A DNA stretch of 39,307 nucleotides. Source: Patescibacteria group bacterium. GTDB taxonomy: Bacteria; Patescibacteriota; Minisyncoccia; UBA6257; Brennerbacteraceae. Positions 1 through 6,935 of the stretch are shown here, piece after piece. The stretch spans positions 1 to 39,307 of the forward strand of contig JBFMGR010000008.1 of NCBI GenBank assembly GCA_040753135.1, in the 5' to 3' direction. Position numbers and translations under genes: made by a program. The first letter of the stretch is position 1. Every line of letters starts with the position of its first letter. Under the pieces are notes generated by a model that was not told the origin of the DNA, searched no databases, and saw only the letters and a list, made by a program, of their open reading frames with translations.

Positions 1-71
1 CTGTCCGATCGGACAGATAGTAGACAAATCGGGTGTTAACAAGCAAAAAGATGGGAGTTAGAGTTAAACTA
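1..71. other. Window edge, no gene recognised
   Basis: No coding region is supported here. The first 16 bases form a perfect palindrome (CTGTCCGATCGGACAG) cut by the window edge, so its context is unknown. The rest is AT-rich and lies downstream of the small-RNA-like unit on the minus strand. Confidence 0.5.
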
Positions 72-152
72 ATTAAAATGGAAAACTCCGCAAAAGCGGA
101 GTTCTCCAGTGCCTTCGGGTTCCGGGCCGAAGCCTTTCGCCTGAAGACACTG
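72..152 (-). ncRNA. Putative small structured RNA of unknown family
   Basis: No ORF is present, but the minus strand reads promoter, compact fold, terminator. A 10-bp helix pairs 143-152 with 107-116 (one G-U pair), closing an inner GGC-UUCG-GCC tetraloop hairpin. This is followed at once by a 12-bp hairpin (80-107) and the T-rich stretch ATTTTAATT. A predicted start near 148 gives a transcript of about 75-80 nt; a start there would shorten the outer helix to about 6 bp. The conserved loop of SRP RNA (GGAAGG..AGCAG) is absent, and I could not match tmRNA, RNase P RNA or 6S RNA. Function unknown. Confidence 0.5.
80..107 (-). terminator. Terminator-like hairpin of the small RNA unit
   Basis: On the minus strand GGAGAACTCCGC, TTTT, GCGGAGTTTTCC makes a 12-bp stem (one G-U pair) with a 4-nt loop, followed by ATTTTAATT. 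The U tract is interrupted, so termination strength is uncertain. Confidence 0.55.
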
Positions 153-154
153 TT

Positions 155-182
155 AGTATAGCAGAGAATTTTAGTTTATCAA
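155..182 (-). promoter_or_regulatory. Sigma70-type promoter, extended -10
   Basis: The minus strand shows TTGATA (177-182), a 16-nt spacer and TATACT (155-160), preceded by TGC so that an extended -10 (TGnTATACT) is formed. It lies between the smc stop codon (192) and the structured small-RNA region, pointing into the latter. Confidence 0.6.
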
Positions 183-191
183 GCCAGCTTG

Positions 192-2381
192 TTATTTGCC
201 ATTATTTGCCTCTCCAGCCAGCTGTTCCACTTCAGTAAACTTTAAAGAAAATATTTTAGAGATGCCGTCAGCCATAGTCACGCCATACAAAACATCAGCC
301 GTTTCCATTACTGCCCGATTATGGGTAATTAAAATAAACTGGGTTTTTTCTTCGGCTATTTCTTTTAACAGCCGGGCTAATTTTTGAGAATTGGCTTCAT
401 CCAAAGCCGCGTCAATCTCATCTAAAACCAAAAATGGCGGATGAGCATAGTTAATTACCGCAAAAAGAAAGGCAATCGCGGTCAAAGACCTTTCTCCGCC
501 AGAAAGCATTTCCAAAGAATTGATTTTTTTTCTTGGCAAGCTAACCTGAATCTCAATGCCAAAATCAATCATTTGGGTTTCCGGGTCAATGGTTTTTTCA
601 ATCTTTAAAGCGCCTCGGCCGCCTTCAAAAATAATGCCAAAATACTGGTGGAACTCTTTATCAATCGCTTTCAGGGCCGCCTCAAACCCTGAACCGATCT
701 TTTCTTCCAGAGAGATTGATAATTTTTCCAAATCTGCCAAAGCCGTTTCCAGATCTTTTTTCTGACCAGAAAGAAACCCGTAACGCTCCGCAGCCGATTG
801 ATACTCTTGAACTACTTCTGAATCGGTTTCACCAATCAAAAAAAGTTCTTGCCTTAATTTAAAGATGCTTTTCTCTGTTCCTGCCAATTGCTTTTCCCTT
901 TCTCCATCCCAAGCTAAAGCTTTTTTCTCGCTGATTAAAACTTGATTCTCAACCAAAAATTTATCCCAATCCAAGCCTGTTTCAGCTAATTGCTTTTTTA
1001 AGTCTTCTTGGCGCAATTTTGCTTTTTCTTGTTCAAGTTTCAACCGAATCAGCTGGTCTTCCATCTGGTTCAGGGCAGTTCTTTTTTCCCGTAGGGTTGA
1101 AAACAAGGTCTGGAATTCCTGGTTTTTTTCTGATTCTTTTGTTCTTAACCCTTGAAGCTGGCTTGTCAAATCTTGAATAGTTTTTTCAATTTTTTCTAAA
1201 GAGCTTGATAGCCGCTGTTTTTCCTGTTCTAAAACGGATTTTTTACTACCTGTCTCTTGAGCTTTTTGCTTGTTTTCTTGAGTTAAAAAAGCTTTAAGGT
1301 CATTAAGCAAAGCTTGAATCTTATGCTTGATTAAATCCAGGCCAGATTCAGCCAAAGAATCTTCTAAAACCCTTAGTACCTGCTCAAATTTATTTTTTGC
1401 TTCAGCTAAACCAAAATTAAGCTCTGCTCGAGGCAGATTGGCCAAAAAATCGAGCTGGCCCTCAACTTTGCCAAGAGTTCTCAAAATCTCGGTTTTTTGC
1501 TTTTGCTCTTGGCTTAAATTCCTTTCAATTTCAGCTTGTTTGGCGGCTAATTCCGGGTCTTGTCTCTGGAACTGGGTAAAAGTTTGCTCTTTTTCACTAA
1601 TCTCTTTTTTCAGCGCCAAAACTTTTGCTTCAGCTTCTTGGTCAAATCCATCCTTGCCCTTAATCAATAAATCAAGCTGGCAGATTTTTTCAACGAAATA
1701 AGACCTTTCTAGTTCTGTTAATTGGTTTTGCTTTTCCTGCCTTGATTGCCAACGGTTAACCTGGCGCTTTAAGAAACGGAGATTAGGTTCAATCTCTTTG
1801 AGGATTACCTCGGTTTGGGCTAAATTGTTCCTTGTCTCTTTAATCTTTCTTTCTGCTTCTTGCTTTTTCAAACGAATCTCTTTTAAACCAATCATTTCTT
1901 CAATTATCTCTCGGCGTTCTAAAGAATTAGCCCTTAAAAAAACATCGCCAGCCCCTTGATTAACAATACCCATACCCTTAACTCCGAGCCGGGCAGAAGC
2001 CAGGGCCTGAATCAAATCTTTTAAGCGAATCTGTTTTTTATTCAAAAAATACTCGGAATTGCCGTCCCGATAGACTTTTCTTTTGATCTCAATCTGATCA
2101 AAATCAAAATTAAAATCCTTGTTTTTATTATCAAAAACAAGATTAACCCAAGCTAAAGAGCCGGCTGGCCGACCAGCAGCGCCGTTAAAAATCACTTCTT
2201 GGGATGAGCTGGCGCGGATATTTTTTATGCTTTGTTCGCCAAAAACCCAGCGGATCGCATCAACAATATTTGATTTGCCCGAGCCATTAGGCCCAACCAC
2301 AGCCGAGATTCCCGAAGGAAACTCTAAAACAGTCTTGTCAGGAAAAGATTTAAAGCCTTGAATTTCTAAATTTTTCAGCAT
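192..2381 (-). CDS. smc: Short SMC-like chromosome segregation ATPase
   Basis: ABC-type ATPase of the SMC family, expected to fold and segregate DNA in the cytoplasm. Residues 30-37 are the Walker A motif (GPNGSGKS). The C-terminal head carries the signature LSGGERS and Walker B FLVLDEIDAALDE at about residues 630-675. Between the heads there is mostly charged coiled-coil sequence. The protein is only 729 aa against roughly 1,150-1,200 for usual bacterial SMC, and I see neither the Gly-rich hinge domain nor a CxxC zinc hook in the middle. It is the last gene of the rpmF-nusB-rnc-smc run, and rnc-smc adjacency is classical. Rad50/SbcC-like identity is less likely, because the N-terminus (LEIQGFKSFPDKT) is SMC-type. 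Confidence 0.88.
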   Translation of the reverse strand: MLKNLEIQGFKSFPDKTVLEFPSGISAVVGPNGSGKSNIVDAIRWVFGEQSIKNIRASSSQEVIFNGAAGRPAGSLAWVNLVFDNKNKDFNFDFDQIEIKRKVYRDGNSEYFLNKKQIRLKDLIQALASARLGVKGMGIVNQGAGDVFLRANSLERREIIEEMIGLKEIRLKKQEAERKIKETRNNLAQTEVILKEIEPNLRFLKRQVNRWQSRQEKQNQLTELERSYFVEKICQLDLLIKGKDGFDQEAEAKVLALKKEISEKEQTFTQFQRQDPELAAKQAEIERNLSQEQKQKTEILRTLGKVEGQLDFLANLPRAELNFGLAEAKNKFEQVLRVLEDSLAESGLDLIKHKIQALLNDLKAFLTQENKQKAQETGSKKSVLEQEKQRLSSSLEKIEKTIQDLTSQLQGLRTKESEKNQEFQTLFSTLREKRTALNQMEDQLIRLKLEQEKAKLRQEDLKKQLAETGLDWDKFLVENQVLISEKKALAWDGEREKQLAGTEKSIFKLRQELFLIGETDSEVVQEYQSAAERYGFLSGQKKDLETALADLEKLSISLEEKIGSGFEAALKAIDKEFHQYFGIIFEGGRGALKIEKTIDPETQMIDFGIEIQVSLPRKKINSLEMLSGGERSLTAIAFLFAVINYAHPPFLVLDEIDAALDEANSQKLARLLKEIAEEKTQFILITHNRAVMETADVLYGVTMADGISKIFSLKFTEVEQLAGEANNGK

Positions 2382-2430
2382 TTTATCCCTATCTCTTTAG
2401 CCCTTAATTCAAAATCTTAAAACAAAAGAA

Positions 2431-2466
2431 TTTTCCGCCCGTGGCGGATCCGCCTCTGGCGGAAAA
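2431..2466. repeat. Twin-hairpin palindromic repeat, copy A
   Basis: TTTTCCGCC at 2431-2439 pairs with GGCGGAAAA at 2458-2466. The core GGCGGATCCGCC is itself palindromic, so the element can fold as one long hairpin or two small ones (CCGCC-cgt-GGCGG and CCGCC-tct-GGCGG). Related copies occur at 4301-4328 and 26034-26061. Confidence 0.75.
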
Positions 2467-2627
2467 ACCTTGGATTTCAAGAGCTTTTAACATATCAACG
2501 AATAACGAATCAATATGAACCTGCGAATAAACGAATTAAAATTTCGTCCCCGGGAATCGCAACTGCCATAAATTCTATAAGTGTTATTCGTATATTCGCT
2601 TATTTGTACAAATTCGTTATTCGCTGG

Positions 2628-3314
2628 CTAGGCCCAATTCTTTATCTCCAACGCCTTTTCCGCGGCTTTTGTTTCTGCTTCTTGTTTTGATTTGCCTTCA
2701 GCTTCAGCCACTTTTTCGCTGTTCAAAAAGGCGCCCACCAAAAAGTTTTTGTCATGGTCAGGCCCCCATTCCCGCAAAACTTGATACGAAGGCGTTAGGC
2801 CCAATCTGGCTTGAGCCTCTTCTTGGAACTGGCTCTTGGCGTCTTTATAAAGCCCGAGCTTGATAATCTCCGGCAATTTAAACAAAAGCGATCTTTTGAT
2901 AAAATCCTGAGCCAGCTCAAAACCAGAATCCAGATAGATTGCCCCAATTACCGCTTCAAAAGTATTGCCCAAAATCTCCTGCCTGGCTTTGCCAGTCTCT
3001 TTGGCTTCGCCCTTAGACAGAAGCAAAAAGTCATTGATCTCTAGATTAGTGGCGGCTTGAGCTAAACTGTCGGCATTAACCAGAGCGGCCCGAAAAGCAG
3101 TCAAATCGCCCTCGCCGTTTTGATAATTTTGAAACAGATATTCGGTTGCTGCCAATTCCAAAACCGCATCCCCCAAATATTCCAATCGTTCATTATGCGG
3201 ATGCGGCCAAGACGAATTTTCATTCAGATAAGACCGGTGAGTTAAAGCTTCTTTTAAATAATCAATGTTTTTAAATTGATAACCGAGATTTTTTTCCAAT
3301 TTAGAAAAATCCAT
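2628..3314 (-). CDS. rnc: Ribonuclease III
   Basis: Endoribonuclease that cleaves double-stranded RNA (rRNA precursors and structured mRNAs). The N-terminal RNase III domain contains the signature NERLEYLGDAVLELA, with the catalytic Glu/Asp cluster, at about residues 41-55. The second acidic site lies in NTFEAVIGAIYLDSG near residue 120. A C-terminal double-stranded RNA-binding domain follows from about residue 160 (DAKSQFQEEAQARLG... to the KQEAETKAAEKAL helix). The 228-aa length is normal. The ATG at 3312-3314 fits the usual family start. It sits between nusB and smc on the same strand and is probably co-transcribed with them. Confidence 0.96.
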   Translation of the reverse strand: MDFSKLEKNLGYQFKNIDYLKEALTHRSYLNENSSWPHPHNERLEYLGDAVLELAATEYLFQNYQNGEGDLTAFRAALVNADSLAQAATNLEINDFLLLSKGEAKETGKARQEILGNTFEAVIGAIYLDSGFELAQDFIKRSLLFKLPEIIKLGLYKDAKSQFQEEAQARLGLTPSYQVLREWGPDHDKNFLVGAFLNSEKVAEAEGKSKQEAETKAAEKALEIKNWA

Positions 3315-3454
3315 TTCTAACTAAATCCCAAATCCTAATTTCTAATTTCTAAACAAATCCTAATTTCAAATATTTAAACTTTTGATTTAATAATTTGTTT
3401 AAAATCCAGAAATTATAGTTTAGGAACTTATTTTTAATTTTCGACCATTAGTTG

Positions 3455-3895
3455 TTAGTTGAATAGCCCTTCGACTTGACCCTCGCGGAAAACTGTCCCC
3501 AAAACACCGTTAATAAACTTCCCTGAAGAATCGCCGCCAAACTCTTTAGCCAACTCAATCGCTTCATTAATCGCCACTTTGGGAGGGACTTGAGTTTTAT
3601 CTCCCCATAAAAGCTCATAAAGCCCAAGCCGCAAAACATTCCGGTCAACTAAGTTTATCTTCTCTAATGGCCATTCAGTCGCTACCCGAGAGATAACCTC
3701 ATCCAGCTGTTTCTTTTGTTTTAAAACCCCTTGAAACAACTCTGAAGAAAACTCCGGCTCTTTTAATTCTTGGCCTGATTCCTGAATGTTCTTTTCCAGC
3801 CAATCAGCTGCTTTGGCATTTTCCAACTGATTGTTAAAATCCAGCTCATAAAGAGTTTGTAAAACTATTTGCCTGGAACTGTGCCGAGAACCCAT
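3455..3895 (-). CDS. nusB: Transcription antitermination factor NusB
   Basis: All-helical RNA-binding protein that joins NusE (S10) on boxA RNA in rRNA antitermination complexes. The N-terminus [20 protein letters not shown] matches the family opening, and the C-terminal [24 protein letters not shown] is the typical NusB signature. I chose the ATG at 3893-3895 (146 aa). An in-frame TTG at 3917-3919 would add eight residues, but the family normally starts close to the Arg-rich helix. No clear ribosome binding site is visible for either start. It is followed by rnc on the same strand. Confidence 0.93.
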   Translation of the reverse strand: MGSRHSSRQIVLQTLYELDFNNQLENAKAADWLEKNIQESGQELKEPEFSSELFQGVLKQKKQLDEVISRVATEWPLEKINLVDRNVLRLGLYELLWGDKTQVPPKVAINEAIELAKEFGGDSSGKFINGVLGTVFREGQVEGLFN

Positions 3896-3923
3896 AGCTT
3901 GAAAATTTACAATTCCCAATTTC

Positions 3924-3953
3924 TCTGGCTTCGCCAGATCTCGCGAAGCGAGA
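3924..3953. repeat. Two adjacent 3-nt-loop hairpins
   Basis: TCTGGC-ttc-GCCAGA (3924-3938) is followed directly by TCTCGC-gaa-GCGAGA (3939-3953), just upstream of nusB. Two neighbouring 6-bp stems with 3-nt loops is the same layout as the CCGCC-type repeats at 2431, 4301 and 26034, although the sequence differs. Confidence 0.7.
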
Positions 3954-4036
3954 CAATTATCAATTAATCTTAAATAAACTTTGGAATATCAAACATTGAT
4001 AATTTATTGAAAATTGAGATTCAGAAATTAAAAATT

Positions 4037-4279
4037 TTACTTCGGTTCGGTTTCTTTCAGAACTTTTTCCCGTCTTTTTCTCTCTTTTTTGTCCAGTTTT
4101 TTCAAGACATCAATCTCCTCTTTGCCCTTGAAAAAACCGCATTCCAAACAAACCCGATGGGGTAATTTCAATGTCTTACATTTCTCGCAAGGAACCAAAT
4201 TCGGTTTTTTTAAAGCAAAATGCGCTCGGCCCATATTCCGCCTTCTTTTTGTGTGTTTTCTTGTCGGTGTACCGCCCAT
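4037..4279 (-). CDS. rpmF: 50S ribosomal protein L32
   Basis: Small basic large-subunit protein. The N-terminus MGGTPTRKHTKRRRNMGRAH is the L32 pattern (compare AVPKRKTSKSRRDMRRAH). A zinc ribbon is formed by CEKC at about residues 36-39 and CLEC at about 49-52, so this is a Cys-containing (zinc-binding) form. The tail is Lys/Glu-rich and somewhat longer than in most bacteria (80 aa). It is the first gene of the rpmF-nusB-rnc-smc series; rpmF and rnc are neighbours in many bacteria. Confidence 0.95.
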   Translation of the reverse strand: MGGTPTRKHTKRRRNMGRAHFALKKPNLVPCEKCKTLKLPHRVCLECGFFKGKEEIDVLKKLDKKERKRREKVLKETEPK

Positions 4280-4300
4280 ATCAGTTAAATCCTAATTTCT

Positions 4301-4328
4301 CCGCCAGCGGCGGATCCGCCTTTGGCGG
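4301..4328. repeat. Twin-hairpin palindromic repeat, copy B
   Basis: CCGCC-agc-GGCGG ATCCGCC-ttt-GGCGG, upstream of rpmF. It has the same architecture and nearly the same stem sequence as the copies at 2431-2466 and 26034-26061. Confidence 0.75.
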
Positions 4329-4497
4329 ACAATTTCTAATTCCCAAATTTAAGCTAATTTAGCACAAAATGTGCTAAAAAACAATAATTATCTGCGCCAA
4401 GACAGATATTCAATATCTAATTTCTAAAACTCATCGTTAAGTTATACAACCAAGGGATAAAATCAAAAAACGAATTGCCAATATATTGGGTTGGGTA

Positions 4498-4806
4498 TCA
4501 ATTATCCAACTGTTTATACTTCTGTTCTGCCACATCTATGAAACTTAATATATCTTTGCCCCACTGGGTTTTGAAAAAGCCTTTCGGCTCTTTTTTTAAA
4601 AATCTTTTCAGCTTTTTTATATACTGATAGCTTTTTCTTATATCATTCCTGCGCCAATAAAAATTAGCTAAGTTATAAGTCGTGCTGGAGTCTGGGCCAT
4701 TTTCTTGCTCACCCCTTAAAAGCCAGTATTCGGCTCGCTTATAATTGCCTATGGCTTTATAACACAAGCCAACAGCTTGGACTCTTGCCTGAACAATTAT
4801 GCCCAT
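4498..4806 (-). CDS. Small TPR-like hypothetical protein, possibly a gene remnant
   Basis: The 102-aa product looks helical and contains TPR-like spacing (AVGLCYKAIGNYKRAEYWLL, then TTYNLANFYWRRNDIRKSYQYIK). No enzyme motif is seen. The frame stays open for about 20 codons above the ATG (4804-4806) before a TAA inside the 44-bp palindrome at 4861-4904, so the gene may be the 3' end of a longer TPR protein cut by that palindrome. It lies at the downstream end of the pilus cluster, but nothing ties it to pili. Whether it is expressed is uncertain. Confidence 0.45.
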   Translation of the reverse strand: MGIIVQARVQAVGLCYKAIGNYKRAEYWLLRGEQENGPDSSTTYNLANFYWRRNDIRKSYQYIKKLKRFLKKEPKGFFKTQWGKDILSFIDVAEQKYKQLDN

Positions 4807-4860
4807 TGGCTGATTAATTGGTTTATTGTCTAACCGGGGATTGTTATTTCTTCTGTTTTT

Positions 4861-4904
4861 TATTTCTATTTAAATTCCGCGATCGCGGAATTTAAATAGA
4901 AATA
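4861..4904. repeat. 44-bp perfect palindrome
   Basis: The two 22-bp arms (4861-4882 and 4883-4904) are exact reverse complements with no spacer, centred on GCGATCGC. It could extrude as a cruciform or, if transcribed, form a very stable hairpin. It separates the pilin-like gene at 4946 from the TPR-like ORF and supplies the stop codon that closes that ORF upstream. Confidence 0.85.
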
Positions 4905-4945
4905 GCTAGAAGAATAATGAAAAATCGTCAAGCAGAAAATAACCG

Positions 4946-5350
4946 CTACCAGCTGGTGTTGGTTTCAATTGAGCGCTTGATTTTATAAGCTTGGCCAGAA
5001 GCAGGTGAAGTACCAATGCTTTTCAGCTTAACTGCTTGACCAGGTGTTGTTGGCGAAATCAATTGAATATCTTTTCGGCGGCAACAAAGCGTATTATTAG
5101 TTAATTCGGGCCGGGGCTCTGACGGATCTTTTAATAGAACATAAAACTGCCATTCCACCCCGGCATCAGCAGCATAAAAAGCTTTAACGGAATCGAGAAC
5201 CGCGCCCAAACGCCTTAATTCTTTGGTAATACTTAAACTAATTGCCGCGCCAGTAACAAAAATTCCGGTAATTGCCAGAATAACAATTAGCATAATCTGC
5301 CCGGGAGCAGATTTTCGGCAGAGTTGTTTAATTTTCCGTTTCTTAAGCAT
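4946..5350 (-). CDS. Prepilin-like protein (PilX-type minor pilin)
   Basis: Membrane-anchored type IV pilus component by leader and position. The leader MLKKRKIKQLCRKSAPG ends in Gly, followed by QIMLIVILAITGIFVTGAAISLS, a hydrophobic helix. Next comes the FYAADAGVEWQFY motif typical of PilX-like pilins. The usual Phe at +1 is replaced by Gln and the Glu at +5 is missing, as in PilX-like proteins of this group. Start codon and leader lie inside the 143-bp repeat at 5301-5443. A relic leader starts upstream at 5492 (MKQFSNETMKQCKS...) and would join the same body in frame if the repeat were removed. It is the last gene of the pilin series. Confidence 0.7.
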   Translation of the reverse strand: MLKKRKIKQLCRKSAPGQIMLIVILAITGIFVTGAAISLSITKELRRLGAVLDSVKAFYAADAGVEWQFYVLLKDPSEPRPELTNNTLCCRRKDIQLISPTTPGQAVKLKSIGTSPASGQAYKIKRSIETNTSW

Positions 5351-5443
5351 AGATATTTAATAATTGTTATAAGTTTTATTTATTTCATCTAAGAAAATAT
5401 CATTGAACAATCTCAAGGAAAATGCCGAAAATTCACTACCGGA
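5301..5443 (-). mobile_element. MITE-like element, copy 1, donating a prepilin leader
   Basis: A 143-bp element identical to 6046-6188. Its termini are imperfect inverted repeats: CCGGGAGCAGATTTTCGGCA at the left, and CCGGTAGTGAATTTTCGGCA read inward from the right (16 of 20 positions equal). The flanking direct repeats are TCTGC at 5296-5300 and 5444-5448, consistent with a 5-bp target-site duplication. It has no transposase, so it would need one in trans. Read on the minus strand it carries an AT-rich leader, an ATG and 17 codons ending at the Pro-Gly before the prepilin cleavage site. The orientation given is that of the reading frame. Confidence 0.75.
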
Positions 5444-5492
5444 TCTGCACGGATTTACATTGTTTCATTGTCTCATTGCTAAATTGCTTCAT
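5444..5492 (-). pseudogene. Relic prepilin leader upstream of copy 1
   Basis: The minus strand reads MKQFSNETMKQCKSVQIR then TAG, the stop being created by the 143-bp element. The first six residues equal the leader of the pilin at 6370-6879. If the element plus one TCTGC copy is removed, the frame runs straight into QIMLIVILAITG of the gene at 4946-5350. The leader is built of degenerate 8-bp units (CATTGTTT, CATTGTCT, CATTGCTA, AATTGCTT on the plus strand). Confidence 0.6.
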
Positions 5493-5576
5493 CGTTTTAC
5501 TAGTATACTGCTTTATCGTTTTTGTAAATTTTTTAGATTTATTGAAAATTGCAAATTGAGAATTGAGAATTTATTC

Positions 5577-6095
5577 TTAGATTCCCGCTCGTCTCTGAGT
5601 AATCGTTGTCTGCAAATAAAACGAACTGTCTTGGAGATTAATTTCCGGTTTGACCTGAAAAAGCAAAGTTACGCTTGGCTGGCAATTAGGCCGTTGCCAG
5701 CAACCAGCAACGTCAAACCTGGTAATTTCCAAACTCTCTGAAGTGATTGGCAAAACTTCGGTGCCTTCACGCCGAAACATTTTCCCCTGATCTAAAAAAT
5801 ACTCGACTCCCTGGCCGTCCTTATTAAGAAAGGAGAGGGTCTTAGTTTGGGGATTAAAATTAAGATTGCTTCCCTCTTTAATCTCCCGGGTCATTGTTTC
5901 CAAAATAAACCGAAGATTGGCTTGAGAATCTAAACTATTAAAAATGTAACGATGGCTTCGGAAAACGCTTATTAAAGTGCCGGTGACTACTCCAATCAAG
6001 AGGCCAAAAATAGTAAAGGAGATTAGAACCTCGGCTAAGGTAAACCCGGGAGCAGATTTTCGGCAGAGTTGTTTAATTTTCCGTTTCTTAAGCAT
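5577..6095 (-). CDS. Prepilin-like protein (PilV/GspI-J type)
   Basis: Minor pilin or pseudopilin, inserted in the inner membrane and processed by PilD. The leader MLKKRKIKQLCRKSAPG is followed by FTLAEVLISFTIFGLLIGVVTGTLISV, a canonical G/FTLxE site with Glu at +5 and a hydrophobic helix. The C-terminal part (QANLRFILETMTREIKEGSNL...) resembles PilW/GspJ-type minor pilins. The length of 172 aa is ordinary. The start codon and leader come from the 143-bp element at 6046-6188 and are identical to those of the next gene down. An upstream relic leader is out of frame with the body. Confidence 0.82.
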   Translation of the reverse strand: MLKKRKIKQLCRKSAPGFTLAEVLISFTIFGLLIGVVTGTLISVFRSHRYIFNSLDSQANLRFILETMTREIKEGSNLNFNPQTKTLSFLNKDGQGVEYFLDQGKMFRREGTEVLPITSESLEITRFDVAGCWQRPNCQPSVTLLFQVKPEINLQDSSFYLQTTITQRRAGI

Positions 6096-6188
6096 AGATA
6101 TTTAATAATTGTTATAAGTTTTATTTATTTCATCTAAGAAAATATCATTGAACAATCTCAAGGAAAATGCCGAAAATTCACTACCGGA
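6046..6188 (-). mobile_element. MITE-like element, copy 2, donating a prepilin leader
   Basis: Base-for-base identical to 5301-5443, with the same imperfect inverted termini. Here the flanking direct repeats are TAAAC (6041-6045 and 6189-6193), different from those of copy 1. That argues for independent insertion rather than a segmental duplication. The insertion point relative to the pilin gene is the same: right at the codon before the cleavage site, in the same frame and orientation. Confidence 0.75.
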
Positions 6189-6192
6189 TAAA

Positions 6193-6238
6193 CTCGGCTC
6201 GGCTTTTGTCCAATTCCCAATTCCCAATCAATCTTCAT
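6193..6238 (-). pseudogene. Relic, out-of-frame prepilin leader upstream of copy 2
   Basis: The minus strand opens MKIDWELGIGQKPSR, resembling the live leader MNKNWKLGIGNWKF of the pilin at 8489-8959 and also built of AATTGGG-like 7-bp units. If the element and one TAAAC copy are removed, the leader is one base out of frame with FTLAEV of the downstream pilin. This may reflect repeat-number change before the insertion or later decay. Confidence 0.45.
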
Positions 6239-6369
6239 TTAATAATTTTCAATTTACGTTTAATTCTTATTACTTTTATAAGTTTAAAGTTTAATAAACA
6301 CACATCTTTAGATCTTTCTTTTTTAGATAATGTTATTGTTTACCATTAACGATTATCGGTTGGCGAAGA

Positions 6370-6879
6370 TTACTCTGCTGGAACGCCAAACCAATCATAT
6401 AAGTGATCTTCAACCAAAACAGAAAATTGGTTGTCTTTTGTCCGCCAAACCACTTCAGATAAAACCCTCAAATGAGTTGAATCAATTCTCTGAAGCGTAA
6501 TTGTCCGAGTAAAATTAGACGACTCCCCAGAAGAATATTGATAGCCCCGGACAAAATTAAACTTTAACGGCTCGCCTGAAGCACGAGTGAAAGAACCGAG
6601 ATAATCAACTTGATAACTGCCATTAGTAAGCTGGTAATTAAATCTTTGCCCCTTAAGCCAGTTCTCGGTCCGTTTTTTTATTACTAACTCAACCCCCTCT
6701 TGAGCCAAAAAAGAAGCGGTCAAATTATTGCGGATATAAGAAAGGGCATAAATACCATAATTAACCAAAGCAAAAATGCTGCCAAAAACCATCATAATCA
6801 GGGTGGCCGCAATCATTAACTCAATTAGAGTAAAACCTTTTTTACATCGCCCCATTGCCCCATTGCTAAATTGCTTCAT
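6370..6879 (-). CDS. Prepilin-like protein (minor pilin)
   Basis: The leader MKQFSNGAMGRCKKG is followed by FTLIELMIAATLIMMVFGSIFALVNYG, a standard G/FTLIE processing site and transmembrane helix; the soluble part follows from about residue 45. FLAQEGVELVIKKRTENWL resembles PilV/GspI-type minor pilins. The product is exported by the pilus machinery and cleaved and methylated by PilD. The ATG at 6877-6879 is supported by the leader. The leader codons lie in degenerate 8-bp repeats (CATTGCCC-type, 6845-6868). It lies between the pilin at 6936 and the two element-borne pilins. Confidence 0.82.
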   Translation of the reverse strand: MKQFSNGAMGRCKKGFTLIELMIAATLIMMVFGSIFALVNYGIYALSYIRNNLTASFLAQEGVELVIKKRTENWLKGQRFNYQLTNGSYQVDYLGSFTRASGEPLKFNFVRGYQYSSGESSNFTRTITLQRIDSTHLRVLSEVVWRTKDNQFSVLVEDHLYDWFGVPAE

Positions 6880-6935
6880 TGTTTTATCTGTTATTAGTTG
6901 CCTGTTATTAATTGCAAAATGTTTTCCGGCGATAG

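Noticed and set aside
72-152. SRP (4.5S) RNA or glycine riboswitch
   Set aside because: The CAGG..GAAAGG and CCGAAGG words looked suggestive, but the SRP loop core is absent and the glycine aptamer elements are in the wrong order with no 5' half.
3893-3919. TTG start for NusB giving eight extra residues
   Set aside because: The extra residues are encoded by spacer-type sequence and the family start fits the ATG at 3893-3895.
5403-5741. Plus-strand 112-codon ORF
   Set aside because: It lies opposite the pilin genes and the repeat element; it is a shadow frame.
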